Source of the DNA: Blastobasis lacticolella
Taxonomy: Eukaryota; Arthropoda; Insecta; Lepidoptera; Blastobasidae
Length of the DNA: 64,000 bases
Reading direction: 5' to 3'
Assembly (NCBI GenBank): GCA_905147135.1
Contig: LR990044.1
Location: 11,970,122-12,034,121, forward strand
Below, piece by piece: positions 1-11,469 of this stretch. Below the pieces are notes generated by a model that had not been told where the DNA came from, searched no databases, and worked only from the letters and a program-made list of their open reading frames with translations. The translations under genes and the position numbers were made by a program. Each line of letters begins with the position of its first letter. Position 1 is the stretch's first letter.

Positions 1-1107
1 AATGGATAAACAATGTAAACTTGCTATTATAAGAATTGAAAATGGTAATTTAAAAAAATTTAACCACAAAATACAAACATAATGTAAATTCTATAGCATG
101 TCAAATTATATATGGACTATTACATTATAATAAAAAAATTGAACTGAAGTGGATTTAGCGTGTTGACGTCGACGTTTTGCAAATCCCATCAATCATCTCC
201 GAAACCGTAGTTTCGCAACTGACAAGCCACAAGACAAGCGCCTAACTACATCTCTGTGTCCAACCAGTTCTCCACCATGAGTTTCCTAAGTTTTTCCCGA
301 ACATAAAAGCGAATTCACTTATTTGAGTTAAGGCCACGTAATAAATTCCGAGGGGGCTAATAAAAAGAGATAACAATGACTAAAGCCTTCCGCTTGTTGA
401 TTAAATGAGTGCCTCGAGAAAATATGCGATCGACAAGGAAATATTTCAAAGGTTGTTAGTAAATTCGATTTAGTAATTTTAAATTTAACACTTCGAAATA
501 TTTATTTCTGTAATAAAATTAGGGTTGTTAGAGGTTTAGATGTATAACCTACCTAAGTACCTATAGATAGTGTGGAATAGATTAATGATTGATATTTAAA
601 TATCGTATGTCTCTCTTAAGTTTCTAGTAGTTTTTGTTCTTTTTAAGATTTGTTATTTTAATGTATGGGGCTCCGAACCTCTAAAGGTATAAATTGAAAA
701 ACACCAAATTTTAACTAGTAATACCTACATAATTTCGAACTAAATTAATCAACTTTCATTATTATTTCACGACAAAGTAAAACAAATGGAGGATATTATA
801 AAACAAAAGGGGTGCAAAGAGTTATGGTGGGATTTCCCGATCGTCAGCAAAACTCTGTTTGATTTCAATTATCGGCTACGGGAATGGTCCAGACGAAACG
901 TGTTATTTTACCGGTCAGACCTACGATGAAAAAATTAACAGCAGACCAGATTTAAAGCTGCTGTGTCGTTCTTATTAATGTTATTAATTGATATTTCATT
1001 CAGTGGTCTACACGAGTCAGGTGATAGAATTTTTTCATCCACCGATGAGGCTCCACCGGTGAATCTATGGATATCTTTATTTTTGTGAATAGATATTTGT
1101 AAATAAT
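1..1107. other. AT-rich non-coding stretch
   Basis: No gene, RNA or complete mobile element is visible. A short coding-like motif near 1030-1066 is shared with 22720-22757 and is treated as a finding. Confidence 0.5.
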
Positions 1108-1179
1108 TCTGGATTATGGTCAAGCCGGATTCCGGGCCCTCGTGCATGAGAGCACAACCGGGACATTAACGCCAAGATG
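1108..1179 (+). repeat. SINE-A 3' tail fragment
   Basis: The stretch ending in GAGAGCACAACCGGGACATT and GCCAAGATG matches the 3' parts of the better preserved copies at 18034-18250 and, inverted, at 28300-28634. The tRNA-like head is missing, so this is a 5'-truncated or eroded copy. Confidence 0.65.
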
Positions 1180-1485
1180 ATTTTTATGAGATATTTTCAA
1201 ATACATTTATTTGTTGAAAAGATGAAATATTCTAAAGAGGCCAAAAATATATTTTTAGGTCGGCTTACAATTTTAGATTTTAGCCAACTCAAACTTCTTG
1301 AATATTATTTCTCCTTACAAATTGCGTAAAGCGATTGCAAAGTTTAATGTAAGTACCCGTCACTCAGTGTAACTTAATCTGAAATAAAATCTGAAATGTT
1401 AAGTCAAGTTCCAACTTCTAAGAAACACTTGAGTTCCATCTTCAAAGCGTAGACTGAGTTCCATGCTTAAATCTATGAAAACGTC
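1180..1485. other. non-coding, nothing recognised
   Basis: AT-rich sequence with no supported gene, RNA or repeat. Confidence 0.5.
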
Positions 1486-1780
1486 TAAGGCGTTGCCCTT
1501 ATTAGCAACGGTTGTACGAAGTACGTCGCTCGATCAGTAAGAAACCGTCGTCGTCGTGAGTCGTCTCGTGACCACGGTGGGTGTAACCCTACCGAAACGT
1601 CGGGAAAACAAATCATAAAGGTACGTCGCGTCCAAGTCCCGTCTAATATAATAATATGTGTAAAGAACGCGAGTTTAGTTTGAAACAAATATTAGTAAGA
1701 AACCGGTTTCTTACTGGTGGGGCGACGTCCTTCGTACGACCATTGTTGCACGACCGTTGCCAATTAGGACAGCGCCTAAG
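1486..1780. repeat. inverted-repeat (MITE-like) element
   Basis: The left arm (about 1489-1548, with GCAACGGTTGTACGAAG and CAGTAAGAAACCG) is found again, inverted and with small indels, at about 1704-1776. The right arm contains the palindrome TAAGAAACCGGTTTCTTA. No clear target duplication or coding capacity is seen. The 300-bp scale fits a decayed non-autonomous DNA transposon; the superfamily is unassigned. Confidence 0.55.
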
Positions 1781-2037
1781 TGTATTATTTTCTCAATCTT
1801 CTCATGCTAGTCTGACAATTCAATAAAATAAACTAAACGATATTCAGCGTCTTTGTGCAAGTTGCCCTAACATTGTATAAGTAAGTGCATATTATACCTA
1901 CCATACGGTACCGTACGATGTGTATCATCCAACGGTTATTATATGCACACAAACAGAAATCCTCGAATTGGCGCTTTGTTCTCAGCCGGATATGCAAACA
2001 ATACGCAGTACTTAATCGAAATAATGTAAACAGAGCA

Positions 2038-2434
2038 TCTCCACTCCATCGCAACACGGAACAAACATGCTCGCATCATGCCAAAAATGAGATGGGCTTA
2101 ATAAACGCTGCAAAATAATAAGAAACATTATTTATATTTTGGCAAGAGCTTGTTTAAAATGAAAATATATAGGTTTTTGAGGGATTTGTTCTCTTCCGGT
2201 AGTTGGTCTCGGATGTAGCTCATGGCTGGTTCACTTCACTAAACTTAGGCAACTCCTAAGTTGGCATCATAAGCGTGCGGGCCACCTGATGGAAAGTGGC
2301 CACTTCCTATAGACATCAGCAACACCAGGGGCCCTACCAATGTGTTGCCCGCCTCTAAAGACACCTCTGATATACCTCGTGAAAGATCCAATGTTATAAT
2401 ATAAAGGAAACACTGTGGCTGGGAGCTCATTTCA
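2038..2434 (-). repeat. block A of permuted inverted duplication
   Basis: This 397-bp block is almost identical to the reverse complement of 4347-4743, which has the same length. Inside it, CACCTGATGG with flanking sequence marks the antisense strand of a dispersed LINE 3' end that also occurs near 9550, 46280, 56140 and 59095. Block B follows after 11 bp. Frames running through the block are mirrored in both copies and have no recognisable product. Confidence 0.9.
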
Positions 2435-2445
2435 ACTTTAAGTAA

Positions 2446-3505
2446 AAAACTTTTCCACATTTTTCACAACGTTAATCTTCTGAAACAACATAGGTACTTA
2501 ATCCCTTTTCACTACGAACTTACTCTACTACAAACATCACATTCATATTGTATAGTTGTATACGAGTATTCTTACGTATCTGTAGTGCAATCAGAATTAC
2601 GATCCCTGATTCGCACGGGGGCACCCCGTACCCCTGCCTGTGTTTATCGAAACACTTAACGATTTAATATGTCCACTGAACTCCTCTCCCTTCACCCCCG
2701 CACGTGCCAACACGAGTTACAATGCTCGTTAAGTTTCTAGGAATTATTCTTGCCCGATCACACAGCCAAAGAAATATGGCGTTCATCACGTTACATGGCG
2801 AATGATCAAAGAAACAGGTGTGCTAGACGCAGTGTGGTCGCAGCTTAAACTTTTGGAGGGGCACTAATAACTTGCTTATCAATTTATTTATTACCGTCAA
2901 TGTGTGAAATTCGCCAATTACACATACCTACTTAAACACGACGTTCGCCACCGCGTCTCTGTAAACTATATGAACTCATAAGCAGGGTACTGTTTTTTCG
3001 TGGTTTTCAACTATGCATTTTCCTATACTTTAAATTATACCCGTAGAAAACCGAGGGGGACATAGAAAAAGTTACCGCAAACAGCTCATAGAATTCCAAG
3101 TAAAATAAAGGGTTTAAAATTTCACCGCCAGTATAATTTCAAGGGTGTTCAATAGGAGCTTATCTACTCTAGACTGATGTTTGATTTTAATTAACTGCCC
3201 AGACACCGAGGGAGAAAGGCTGCGACTCAATATTCATTTGCAAATATTACACAAACACTTTAGAGACAGGAGTATTGAACAGCGATAGCGTTTGTTGAAT
3301 AGAAGTAAAATTTAACATTTAAATTGAAAACTTATTTACCGTTATTTGATTCACTTTGTAGTAATTGATTTGCAATTATTGCGTGTCGTAATTATATTTC
3401 TGTATTAAAAGCCTGATGGTTCATACTTTGATTTGGAAAAACGATGAATTTGGTAGTACAATGATGAATCGGACTGACAACAATCCGTTGGATGCGTTGC
3501 ATTGC
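2446..3505 (-). repeat. block B of permuted inverted duplication
   Basis: About 1060 bp that reappear as the reverse complement at 4745-5774 with few substitutions and small indels. There is no convincing reading frame. Order and orientation relative to block A differ between the two copies, so this is not a simple hairpin. Confidence 0.9.
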
Positions 3506-4346
3506 ATGTTTCCAATCCGTTTTGTTAATGGTTTTGTTAGATTTATCTGACAGTTGTCATAGCAATTCTCAGATAAACCTGACGTACAAATTATGTGAAA
3601 GACCTACGTTAGAAAAAACTACTGCATTGTTAATTCTGAACGTGTTAAGACGCTTAATAAGTTGCCAGTAGCACATCTGTATACATAGAAGAAAAAGAAA
3701 ACACACGAAAAAAGACTAATTAAAAAAGTATACGACATTTGGCAGTGAGTTACAGCTACTGCCCCTCGAATACAAACATTGTTACTGCATACCTTTGATT
3801 CCGATCGATCAGAGCAAGGTGCATTAACTGTACTTCGGCACGCAGCTCAAGCCAATAGGGGGAACTTCTAATAAGAAAACTTGTAATGGCCCGTTTTGGA
3901 GTCAGATCATCGTGGAGATAGTACCTCGCTAATGACACAGTGAGCCGTGGTAATGACTGCACCACGTCCTCTTGCCAGATCTACTGCCCATGCAATCAAC
4001 TGCCTGTTATTAGTACTGCGTTTCTAACTCGGTATTTGCGAGAGTTTTATTTAGCATAACGACAGAGGAGTTAATCTCCGTAATACATACCTTCGGATAT
4101 TACCGTCTAGCGATTTCGCAAGTTTTTGCGAGATCGTACATTTTTTTTTATTTGATGTAGCATCACAGTTTTGTGTGGTACCATATAATACACCACGAAC
4201 GGGTTCTACAGCCTTCGCTCCGAAATATTGTGACTTATGCCCGTTTTCACTAAACTTTAGGCGATGCCTAAGTCGATTAAAAATATTCCAAACAGTGCAA
4301 GCATTGAACCAACACAAACCATAAGTTTAGTCGTTCGATTCGGATG
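3506..4346. other. single-copy spacer between the duplicated blocks
   Basis: 841 bp lying between A-B and A'-B'. It holds short open frames without recognisable domains. Near 4246-4275 is a 28-bp relative of a segment of block A (2240-2266) in the same orientation as block A. Confidence 0.6.
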
Positions 4347-4743
4347 TGAAATGAGCTCCCAGCCACAGTGTTTCCTTTATATTATAACATTGGATCTTTC
4401 ACGAGGTATATCAGAGGTGTCTTTAGAGGCGGGCAACACATTGGTAGGGCCCCTGGTGTTGCTGATGTCTATAGGAAGTGGCCACTTTCCATCAGGTGGC
4501 CCGCACGCTTATGATGCCAACTTAGGAGTTGCCTAAGTTTAGTGAAGTGAACCAGCCATGAGCTACATCCGAGACCAACTACCGGAAGAGAACAAATCCC
4601 TCAAAAACCTATATATTTTCATTTTAAACAAGCTCTTGCCAAAATATAAATAATGTTTCTTATTATTTTGCAGCGTTTATTAAGCCCATCTCATTTTTGG
4701 CATGATGCGAGCATGTTTGTTCCGTGTTGCGATGGAGTGGAGA
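4347..4743 (+). repeat. block A' (inverted copy of block A)
   Basis: Reverse complement of 2038-2434. It carries a LINE 3' end in the sense direction (CCATCAGGTGGCCCGC). It abuts block B' with only 1 bp between them, whereas A and B in the first copy are 11 bp apart and in the opposite mutual order. Confidence 0.9.
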
Positions 4744-4744
4744 G

Positions 4745-5774
4745 GCAATGCAACGCATCCAACAGATTGTTGTCAGTCCGATCCATCATTGTACTGTCAA
4801 ATTCATCGTTTTTCCAACTCAAAGTATGAACCATCAGGCTTTTAATACAGAAATATAATTACGACACGCAATAATTATAAACGAATAAGTTTTCAATTTA
4901 AATGTTAAATTTTCCTTCTATTCAATAAACGCTATCGCTGTTCAATACTCCTGTCTCTAAAGTATTTGTGTAATATTTGCAAATGAATATTGAGTCGCAG
5001 CCTTTCTCCCTCGGTGTCTGGGCAGTTAATTAAAATCAAACATCAGTCTAGAGTAGATAAGCTCCTATTGAACACCCTTGAAATTATACAGACAGTGAAA
5101 TTTTAAACCCTTTATTTTACTTGGAATTCTATGAGCTGTTTGCGGTAACTTTGTCTATGTCCCCCTCGGTTTTCTACGGATATAATTTAAAGTATAGGAA
5201 AATGCATAGTTGAAAACCACGAAAAAACAGTACCCTGCTTATGAGTTCATATAGTTTACAGAGACGCGGTGGCGAACGTCGTGTTTAAGTAGGTATGTGT
5301 AATTGGCGAATTTCACACATTGACGGTAATAAATAAATTGATAAGCAAGTTATTAGTGCCCCTCCAAAAGTTTAAGCTGCGACCACACTGCGTCTAGCAC
5401 ACCTGTTTCTTTGATCATTCGCCATGTAACGTGATGAACGCCATATTTCTTTGGCTGTGTGATCGGGCGAGAATAATTCCTAGAATCTTAACGAGCATTG
5501 TAACTCGTGTTGGCACGTGCGGGGGTGAAGGGAGAGGAGTTCAGTGGACATATTAAATCGTTAAGTGTTTCGATAAACACAGGCAGGGGTACGGGGTGCC
5601 CCCGTGCGAATCAGGGATCGTGATTCTGATTGCACTACAGATACGTAATAATACTCGTATACAACTATACGATATGAACGTGATGTTTGTAGTAGAGTAA
5701 GTTCGTAGTGAAAAGGGATTAAGTACCTATGTTGTATCAGAAGATTAACGTTGTGAAAAATGTAGAAAAGTTTT
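4745..5774 (+). repeat. block B' (inverted copy of block B)
   Basis: Reverse complement of 2446-3505, starting exactly at GCAATGCAACGCATCC. No coding evidence. Frames at its right end are coincidental. Confidence 0.9.
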
Positions 5775-6539
5775 ATTGTCAACTTAGAACTGCGGCTAAA
5801 GTTCACTAAATGCTTTTCCACATTGTGTTAAATTATAGTTCTATTGTTAATTCAATTACTATTAGAACCATAGGTACATTAAAAAATTAACTACATTAAA
5901 CTTAGTAATTAATTAAAATCTTTGAGTATCAGAAACACAGTGCGCAAAACCTGTTAGATACTCCATGGCTATGTATAATGAAATATGCAAACCATGAAAG
6001 TCCTTCAAAAGCATTTAAAACATCACAGCTAAAGGGAGATATGTTATATGCACCTACACGATTAAAATCATTACCAAGTTTCAATAAACACAAAGGGGAG
6101 TTAGTGATGACGCTTGCAAATGGGATTTGGTAAATCATGGCTGGGTACCGCACATTGAATAAACTCCAGCCTGAATTAAATAGAAAATAGATAGATATGT
6201 AGAAATAATGTTGAGTGAGGACGGATAAATTACCACTTCATTGTTTTACACACATAGATCACGCACTTGGTTTTTTGCATTTCGTCTGACAGTTTAAAAT
6301 TTTTGCATAACAAAGGCAAACAATGTTTCACGGAAACAAAACATTTGTAGGCCATTTAACTAACACACTCACGTTTTTAATTTTAGCACAAAACCGCCAA
6401 ATTCTCCACAAAAAAAAAACATGTATCAGTCACCAAAAAATATAATTCAATCGCAATATTCATGACCTCTCGATTGTGTTCGCGATTTGAATGCAAATTG
6501 AAGGAATCTCATTTAAACTGAAAATTATGAAAGTTGTTA
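5775..6539. other. AT-rich non-coding stretch
   Basis: Nothing recognisable beyond short random open frames. Confidence 0.5.
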
Positions 6540-7400
6540 CGCAAACAGGGCGGGCGCGGGCCATTCAATTAAATATGTGAAAGAGATAAACGAGGGCAGA
6601 TAAAACAAGAGTCGGCGCACGTACAATCCGATATTCTAATGACAAATTTGAAGCCTTGGACCTCTCACTGTGTGAGTATGGCGTCTGGGGCTTCAATTGG
6701 CCATCAGTATCAGCGCGACAAAGAGCCAGGGCTTATCTCCCGGATTTAGATGAACTCGACCCTCCTGCACGATACAAAATAATAGCCGGCTCGATAACGT
6801 CATTGTTTGAGCATGAAATTAAAATTGAACGGGGTTCACACGTGCGCACAGCCGCGATAAGGGGTTGCGTCCGCGACTTCGGCCGCTGATTTACTTAAGG
6901 GTTTGCTCTTTTCTCTATTTGCACACGAACGAAACGAGAAGCTGCTTGTTTATCAATATCAGTGTTTGCTTAGTGCTGATTAACTCTGTAGCTGCGAGCG
7001 ACGGATATTTCTATGTTAATTTGTTCTCAGCGTACTCCAGTCGAGCAAGAGGGGTGATTTGTTATTTTAGTTTTTGTTCGGAAATATCGTGCTCGATCGA
7101 TGTTTGAGTAAATGTTTAAAAAAGTAAGAAACTATTTTGGCTTTTATGTGGTAAGAGGACTCTATCATGTCTGAGGAGTCCTACTACCACTTACCACGTC
7201 TTACCATCGTAGTGTTTAATTGTGCAGCCGCACCTGGATCCTATTTTCATGTGCTTCGTTATCCGATTTTGAGGCGCGAAACGAAACCTAAATGTACAAA
7301 GCGTCGATCTTATGGACGGGTGAGAATACATACCGACCTTAATCGAAACCCATTACATCGCCACCTCATCTCATAGATGCAGGGCCATGATCACAACAGC
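6540..7400. other. GC-richer single-copy block, possible regulatory DNA
   Basis: Compositionally distinct from its AT-rich neighbours, without repeat features or a convincing gene. A small imperfect hairpin lies at 7148-7190 (arms GTGGTAAGAGGACTC and GAGTCCTACTACCAC). A 77-codon frame at 6656-6889 shows no domain. Enhancer or conserved non-coding DNA is only an inference. Confidence 0.3.
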
Positions 7401-8442
7401 GCCGCAATGTAAACGTAATTTAATTAACTTGAATTGCATATGCGAATGCGTTCCAAAATTGGCGCTATTAGGTCCCCTGTCCCCGTAATCAGATAGGTCC
7501 GGAGGCGCGTCGGATCATTTACGTATTACCAATATCGCCCCTATAACCGCTGTTAGATGCAATTTAATTTATCGCGTATGTTGTGTACACAGGAAGCTCC
7601 GGTTTGCACACCAGACCTCCGATACTCCTACTACCTGCTATTTCGGCTGGCTTTATTTGCTCTACCCTCTGGTTGTTAGATCTGACCACAGATTTAATTA
7701 ATTGGTTATTTGGATGTAACACTATAACAGGTAAGTTTTGGTATACGCAATCCTTTGTTAGTGGATTAAATGTCTTCCCAGATGAGATTAGAGGTCTCCG
7801 ATAATGTCGGTAAAATGAAATATTGGTAGTTTATTCAACAACATAACAGATTGCTATCTAATGTTTGCAACGCTATTTAACTTGTCAACAATGCATGAGA
7901 TATAAAAAAAAATAGAATTCACAAATCTTTTTATTTCCTTACCAAAACCAGTTCAAGCACAAAAAAACGCAGAGAAGCTTTAACAAAAACTGCTCCCTTG
8001 TCCCCTATTTAATTGCCCCGTTCAACAATAACCGTGCACAAATTACACATTCGGTTAAATGTACTAGACTAGGGCAACAGGATTACTGGGAGCATCTGTG
8101 TCTACAGTCACTAATTAGATTAGCAACACCAAGGAGAGCATGAACCCGGCTTAGCGCATGCAGTTAACAGTTTATAGGGTTAAAACGCACACAGATAATT
8201 TACTGCGCTCTGCGACGGTGATATTTCACCCTAGACTTTAGTCGCGGTGATTTATCAACGGAAGATACAGCTAAGACGTTATTAAGTCTAGTAGTTGATG
8301 AGTAGCGTTCACGAGTCAAAAATTTACTTTGATTCCATTCGGTAACCTACATTGTTTTTCAATCAAAACGCATCTATTTTTGGGTGTCGGTAGAAATAGA
8401 TCGCTTTCTCGTTTGATTCCGTCTATGATAATATGTACCTAA
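7401..8442. other. non-coding, partly GC-richer
   Basis: 7430-7600 is richer in CpG than its surroundings; the rest is AT-rich. No gene, RNA or mobile element identified. Confidence 0.45.
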
Positions 8443-8523
8443 TATAATAAGAAGTATGTATTTCAGTCGTATATTAGTTATTTAGCACCCACAGAACAAG
8501 CTTTGCTTAGTGTGGGGCTAAGT
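8443..8523 (+). repeat. SINE-G 3' portion
   Basis: The sequence from ATAATAAGAAGTATGTATTT to TTAGCACCCACAGAACAAGC and TGTGGGGCTAAG matches the 3' half of the tRNA-Gly-like SINE whose fullest plus-strand copy is at 58468-58707. The tRNA-like head is absent. Confidence 0.65.
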
Positions 8524-9529
8524 GACGAGAGACGAGACGAGACGCTGAGTGAAATTGTTTACGACTGTTTAAATACGATGTATATTACAAAACTTATAGT
8601 TTTAACAAACTAAAAAAAATGCTATTAGATTCTTTAAATTAATGCTGTATAAGTTGGCCAAGATAGCTGAATCGCAATCTAAGCCACTACACGAAAAAAA
8701 TACACTAAAAAAACTGAATCGACAACGTTAACCCCTTAAATATCGTCCTCGTTTTAAATCAATTGTCATCCGTTCGCCTGTTGGGAAACAAAGGCCAATC
8801 AAAACATTTCCAAAAGAAGTTAAACAAGCGCTGACGTGCCGGAATCGCATGCAAAGGCCCTATAAAGCCAGACACCGCGGTAATATGAAATATTCGCCCT
8901 GATGGGATTGTGTGCAAGGTAAACAAATAGGGGAGCCCTGATTATATTGGTTAGATTAATTGGATACGTAATTTAGATATATAGTAAGTTGCGGTCCGGC
9001 ATGCCAATTCGACGTTAAATTGGTAAATAGTATATAAGTAAAGTGAAGAACGCAGTTTATCAGCAAATTGCATCAAGAAAATTTACAAAAGTTACCTAAG
9101 AAAAAGCCGCAGGGGAACAGCAAAGTATCTTTCATAACCAGTTATCGTTATCATAACAGCTATATTTCCACACGACTAACGTAGTTACTCCAATTGCATA
9201 GCCCCTTTGACATGAATGGCGAACACGTATAATTCCCCCGAAAGCTGAGAGCACAAGCCGGATTCCAGCCTAACGCTGCCAAATTTTCGGCGCCAACTTC
9301 CCCGATTCACTTTCCATAGCCATAAGTCAGTTGGGATAAGCTGTAAGTAAATCATCGGGCGATGAATACGCGAGGTCTGCGCGTTGCCATGATAACGGGT
9401 TAAATATGGCGCGGACGTCCATATTGTGTACTTAGCATGAGTTGCGGCGCGCGAGCGTTTGCGGGTTACGAGCCAAAGGTTACTAAAAATGCGCGTGATC
9501 CTCGCTGTGACTTTTAAAAACATTTTTTA
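8524..9529. other. non-coding stretch with a 112-codon open frame
   Basis: Begins with a short GACGAGA-rich run. 8780-8960 and 9200-9480 are relatively GC-rich and look single-copy. A minus-strand frame of 112 codons (9185-9523) shows no signal peptide, domain or biased composition and is probably chance. Confidence 0.45.
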
Positions 9530-9795
9530 TTGCCTAGTGAGGCACACGGACGGACAGTCCGCCTGATGGAAAGCGGCCACCGTCGTCCAAGACATCTGCA
9601 ACCTACGGGGAGCGGATGCGGTGCCGACCTTTGGGGTACTTGTAGAACCTTTGGTCTTTTGAAGAACCCCATGTTATAGACAAAGGAAAGACGATGATGA
9701 CGATGGTGATGAAGATGCATATATAGAAACAGCCTCTCCAATCTAGGCTTGTAGATGTCCTGATTATAATGTTCTGGTAACACTTCTATTCCTTA
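9530..9795 (-). pseudogene. LINE 3' end with ORF2 C-terminus relic
   Basis: Read on the minus strand, a frame begins EVLPEHYNQDIYKPRLERL, matching the C-terminal signature of Jockey/CR1-like non-LTR reverse transcriptases (typically VFPDHYNLDVFK). It then runs into the dispersed 3' end that appears on the plus strand as CCGCCTGATGGAAAGCGGCC. This links the CACCTGATGG repeats elsewhere in the window to the tail of this LINE family. Only the last part of the element survives, with no catalytic residues. Confidence 0.65.
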
Positions 9796-9803
9796 ACCGA
9801 ATT

Positions 9804-9980
9804 TCATCATTCATCATCATATCAGTCGCAAAACACCCACGACATAGGCCTCCACCAGAAATCTCCACAAAGGCCGGTCCTTTGCCTTCTGCATTCAGCT
9901 GGTACATGCGATCTTTACCAGGTCGTCGGTCCACCTTGTGGGAGGCCTACCCACGCTGCGTCTTTGTTCTTAGCCGCACG
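9804..9980 (-). pseudogene. RTE-like LINE 3' terminus, truncated
   Basis: Minus-strand sequence corresponds to the end of an RTE-type endonuclease/reverse transcriptase (GRPPTRWTDDLV-like, then MRKA and LWR segments) and runs into a (GAT)n-like tail at its left edge. The neighbouring LINE end at 9530-9795 has the same orientation but belongs to another family. Insertion boundaries are not resolved. Confidence 0.65.
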
Positions 9981-10210
9981 AACTTCATATATTAGGCGTT
10001 TGTTACGGTGTGTCCTGCGTAAATCCTTCATCGTTATTGTTTACCCTCGGGGTAAGCTATTTATAATCATAGTCATCAGTTTGTTTGTTTACTTTTATAT
10101 ATTTTTACTGTAAACAAGGAAATAACATGATTTTTGGCAGATATATTGGTCTTTTGAAAGACGTGCTCACAAATTCGTATTTACAATTCCCAATGTTAAA
10201 TCTCATTTAA

Positions 10211-11284
10211 CACATTCGCTGACAGTTCGTCGAAGGGCGGGGCACTTTTTCTTTTGAGTTTGGACACTATGTCGTACAACGATACTTTTGATTGTAAGTA
10301 TAAGGAAGAGCGCATCCACAGTTATTTTGTGAGCACTCTCGTATTACATACTGTCGTATTACTAGTTTTACTGGAAATTTGATAGTACGTCCATAGGCGG
10401 AAAATTTAAAAGATGTGTTGTGACAGTACGTCGAAGGGCGGAAGTATTTCCTCTTACGCGTTTGGAAACTATGTCGAACGACGATATTTTTGCTTAAAAG
10501 TATAAGAAAAAGATTATGCTTTGTCTAAAATAGGATGTTAATTTTGACAGCTCACTAATTGTGGTTCTTTGGCGCACGCCTATGAAGTTTTGTGTTTTTT
10601 TCGGTAAAATGTACTACGGAAAATGTCGCACTTCATAGACAGGCCCCGCCCCTTTAGTGAAGTGCCACGAATAACGAATAACAGCAGACAATCGAAAATC
10701 GATATTGATATAATATAATCGAATATTTAAAATTAACATTTAGGTAACCTTATTATTTTTTGTAACTAAACTCTTATTCTTTGTTTGGATTTCACCTTAA
10801 GAGACCTTTCACAACAAAAATTTCGACTCGCGCGTATTCTACGTAATATGATGACTGATCGAATAGAAATACGCACGTGTCATAATCGTCGTTGTAGAAG
10901 GGTTTTTAATGTCGTATTAATAAATTATTAATTCAGAAGAAAATAAATAGTTTATTTTGTATAATACGTATAGCATAACCATGCAACTATCGATTCCAAG
11001 TTCTATGAGAATGATAATCGATAATCGAATAGATTCATTAACGATTTTACACAACCACATCCCTACTGTGAACTGTCAAAATTATCATCCTATTTTAGAC
11101 AAGGTATAGTACAAAGTAATTAGAACAAATCTGACATTGACATTGATCTCTCAGGGCGTAGTGACGTATTAAGAATTTAAACACTTACACGTGTAAGTAC
11201 GCCAGTGGGCGGGTATTAATTTGTATGGAAAATTCTACTAGCGCATTATCATGACAGAGCAAGTGCTTACTGTCAGGGAACGTG
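10211..11284. mobile_element. TTAA-flanked MITE, piggyBac-like
   Basis: The left end CACATTCGCTGACAG and the right end CTGTCAGGGAACGTG form 15-bp terminal inverted repeats. TTAA lies at 10207-10210 and 11285-11288, as expected of piggyBac-type target duplications. There is no transposase. A related copy lies at 31419-32052. Internally, motifs like GTACGTCGAAGGGCGG recur. A second inverted-repeat element sits within it at 10521-11102. The superfamily is inferred from TTAA only, since the termini lack the usual CCC start. Confidence 0.7.
10521..11102. mobile_element. nested inverted-repeat element
   Basis: 35-bp arms at 10521-10555 and 11068-11102 match 33 of 35 bases in inverted orientation, starting TTGTCTAAAATAGGATG. 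The interior is AT-rich with no coding capacity. It lies wholly inside the TTAA-flanked MITE and is absent from the related copy at 31419-32052, which suggests later insertion. No convincing target duplication is visible. Confidence 0.65.
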
Positions 11285-11469
11285 TTAAGCTTCATAATTT
11301 GAACTTTACACGTCTGACCATAGACGTCGGATGAACTCGTCATAATGAATTACGAGTAGAGCCTCTTAATTAAATAGAATTATACCGAAGTTTGTGCGAG
11401 CGTGAACGCAGGTAAAACTATTCTCACGAATTCGGGTTGCGAACATTTGATGCGAAAAAAATATCGTTC

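Noticed and set aside
2245..4536. Duplicated gene in block A and A'
   Set aside because: The mirrored frame overlaps a LINE 3' end and has no domain; identity comes from the duplication itself.
9185..9523. 112-codon minus-strand open frame
   Set aside because: No recognisable protein and no supporting structure.
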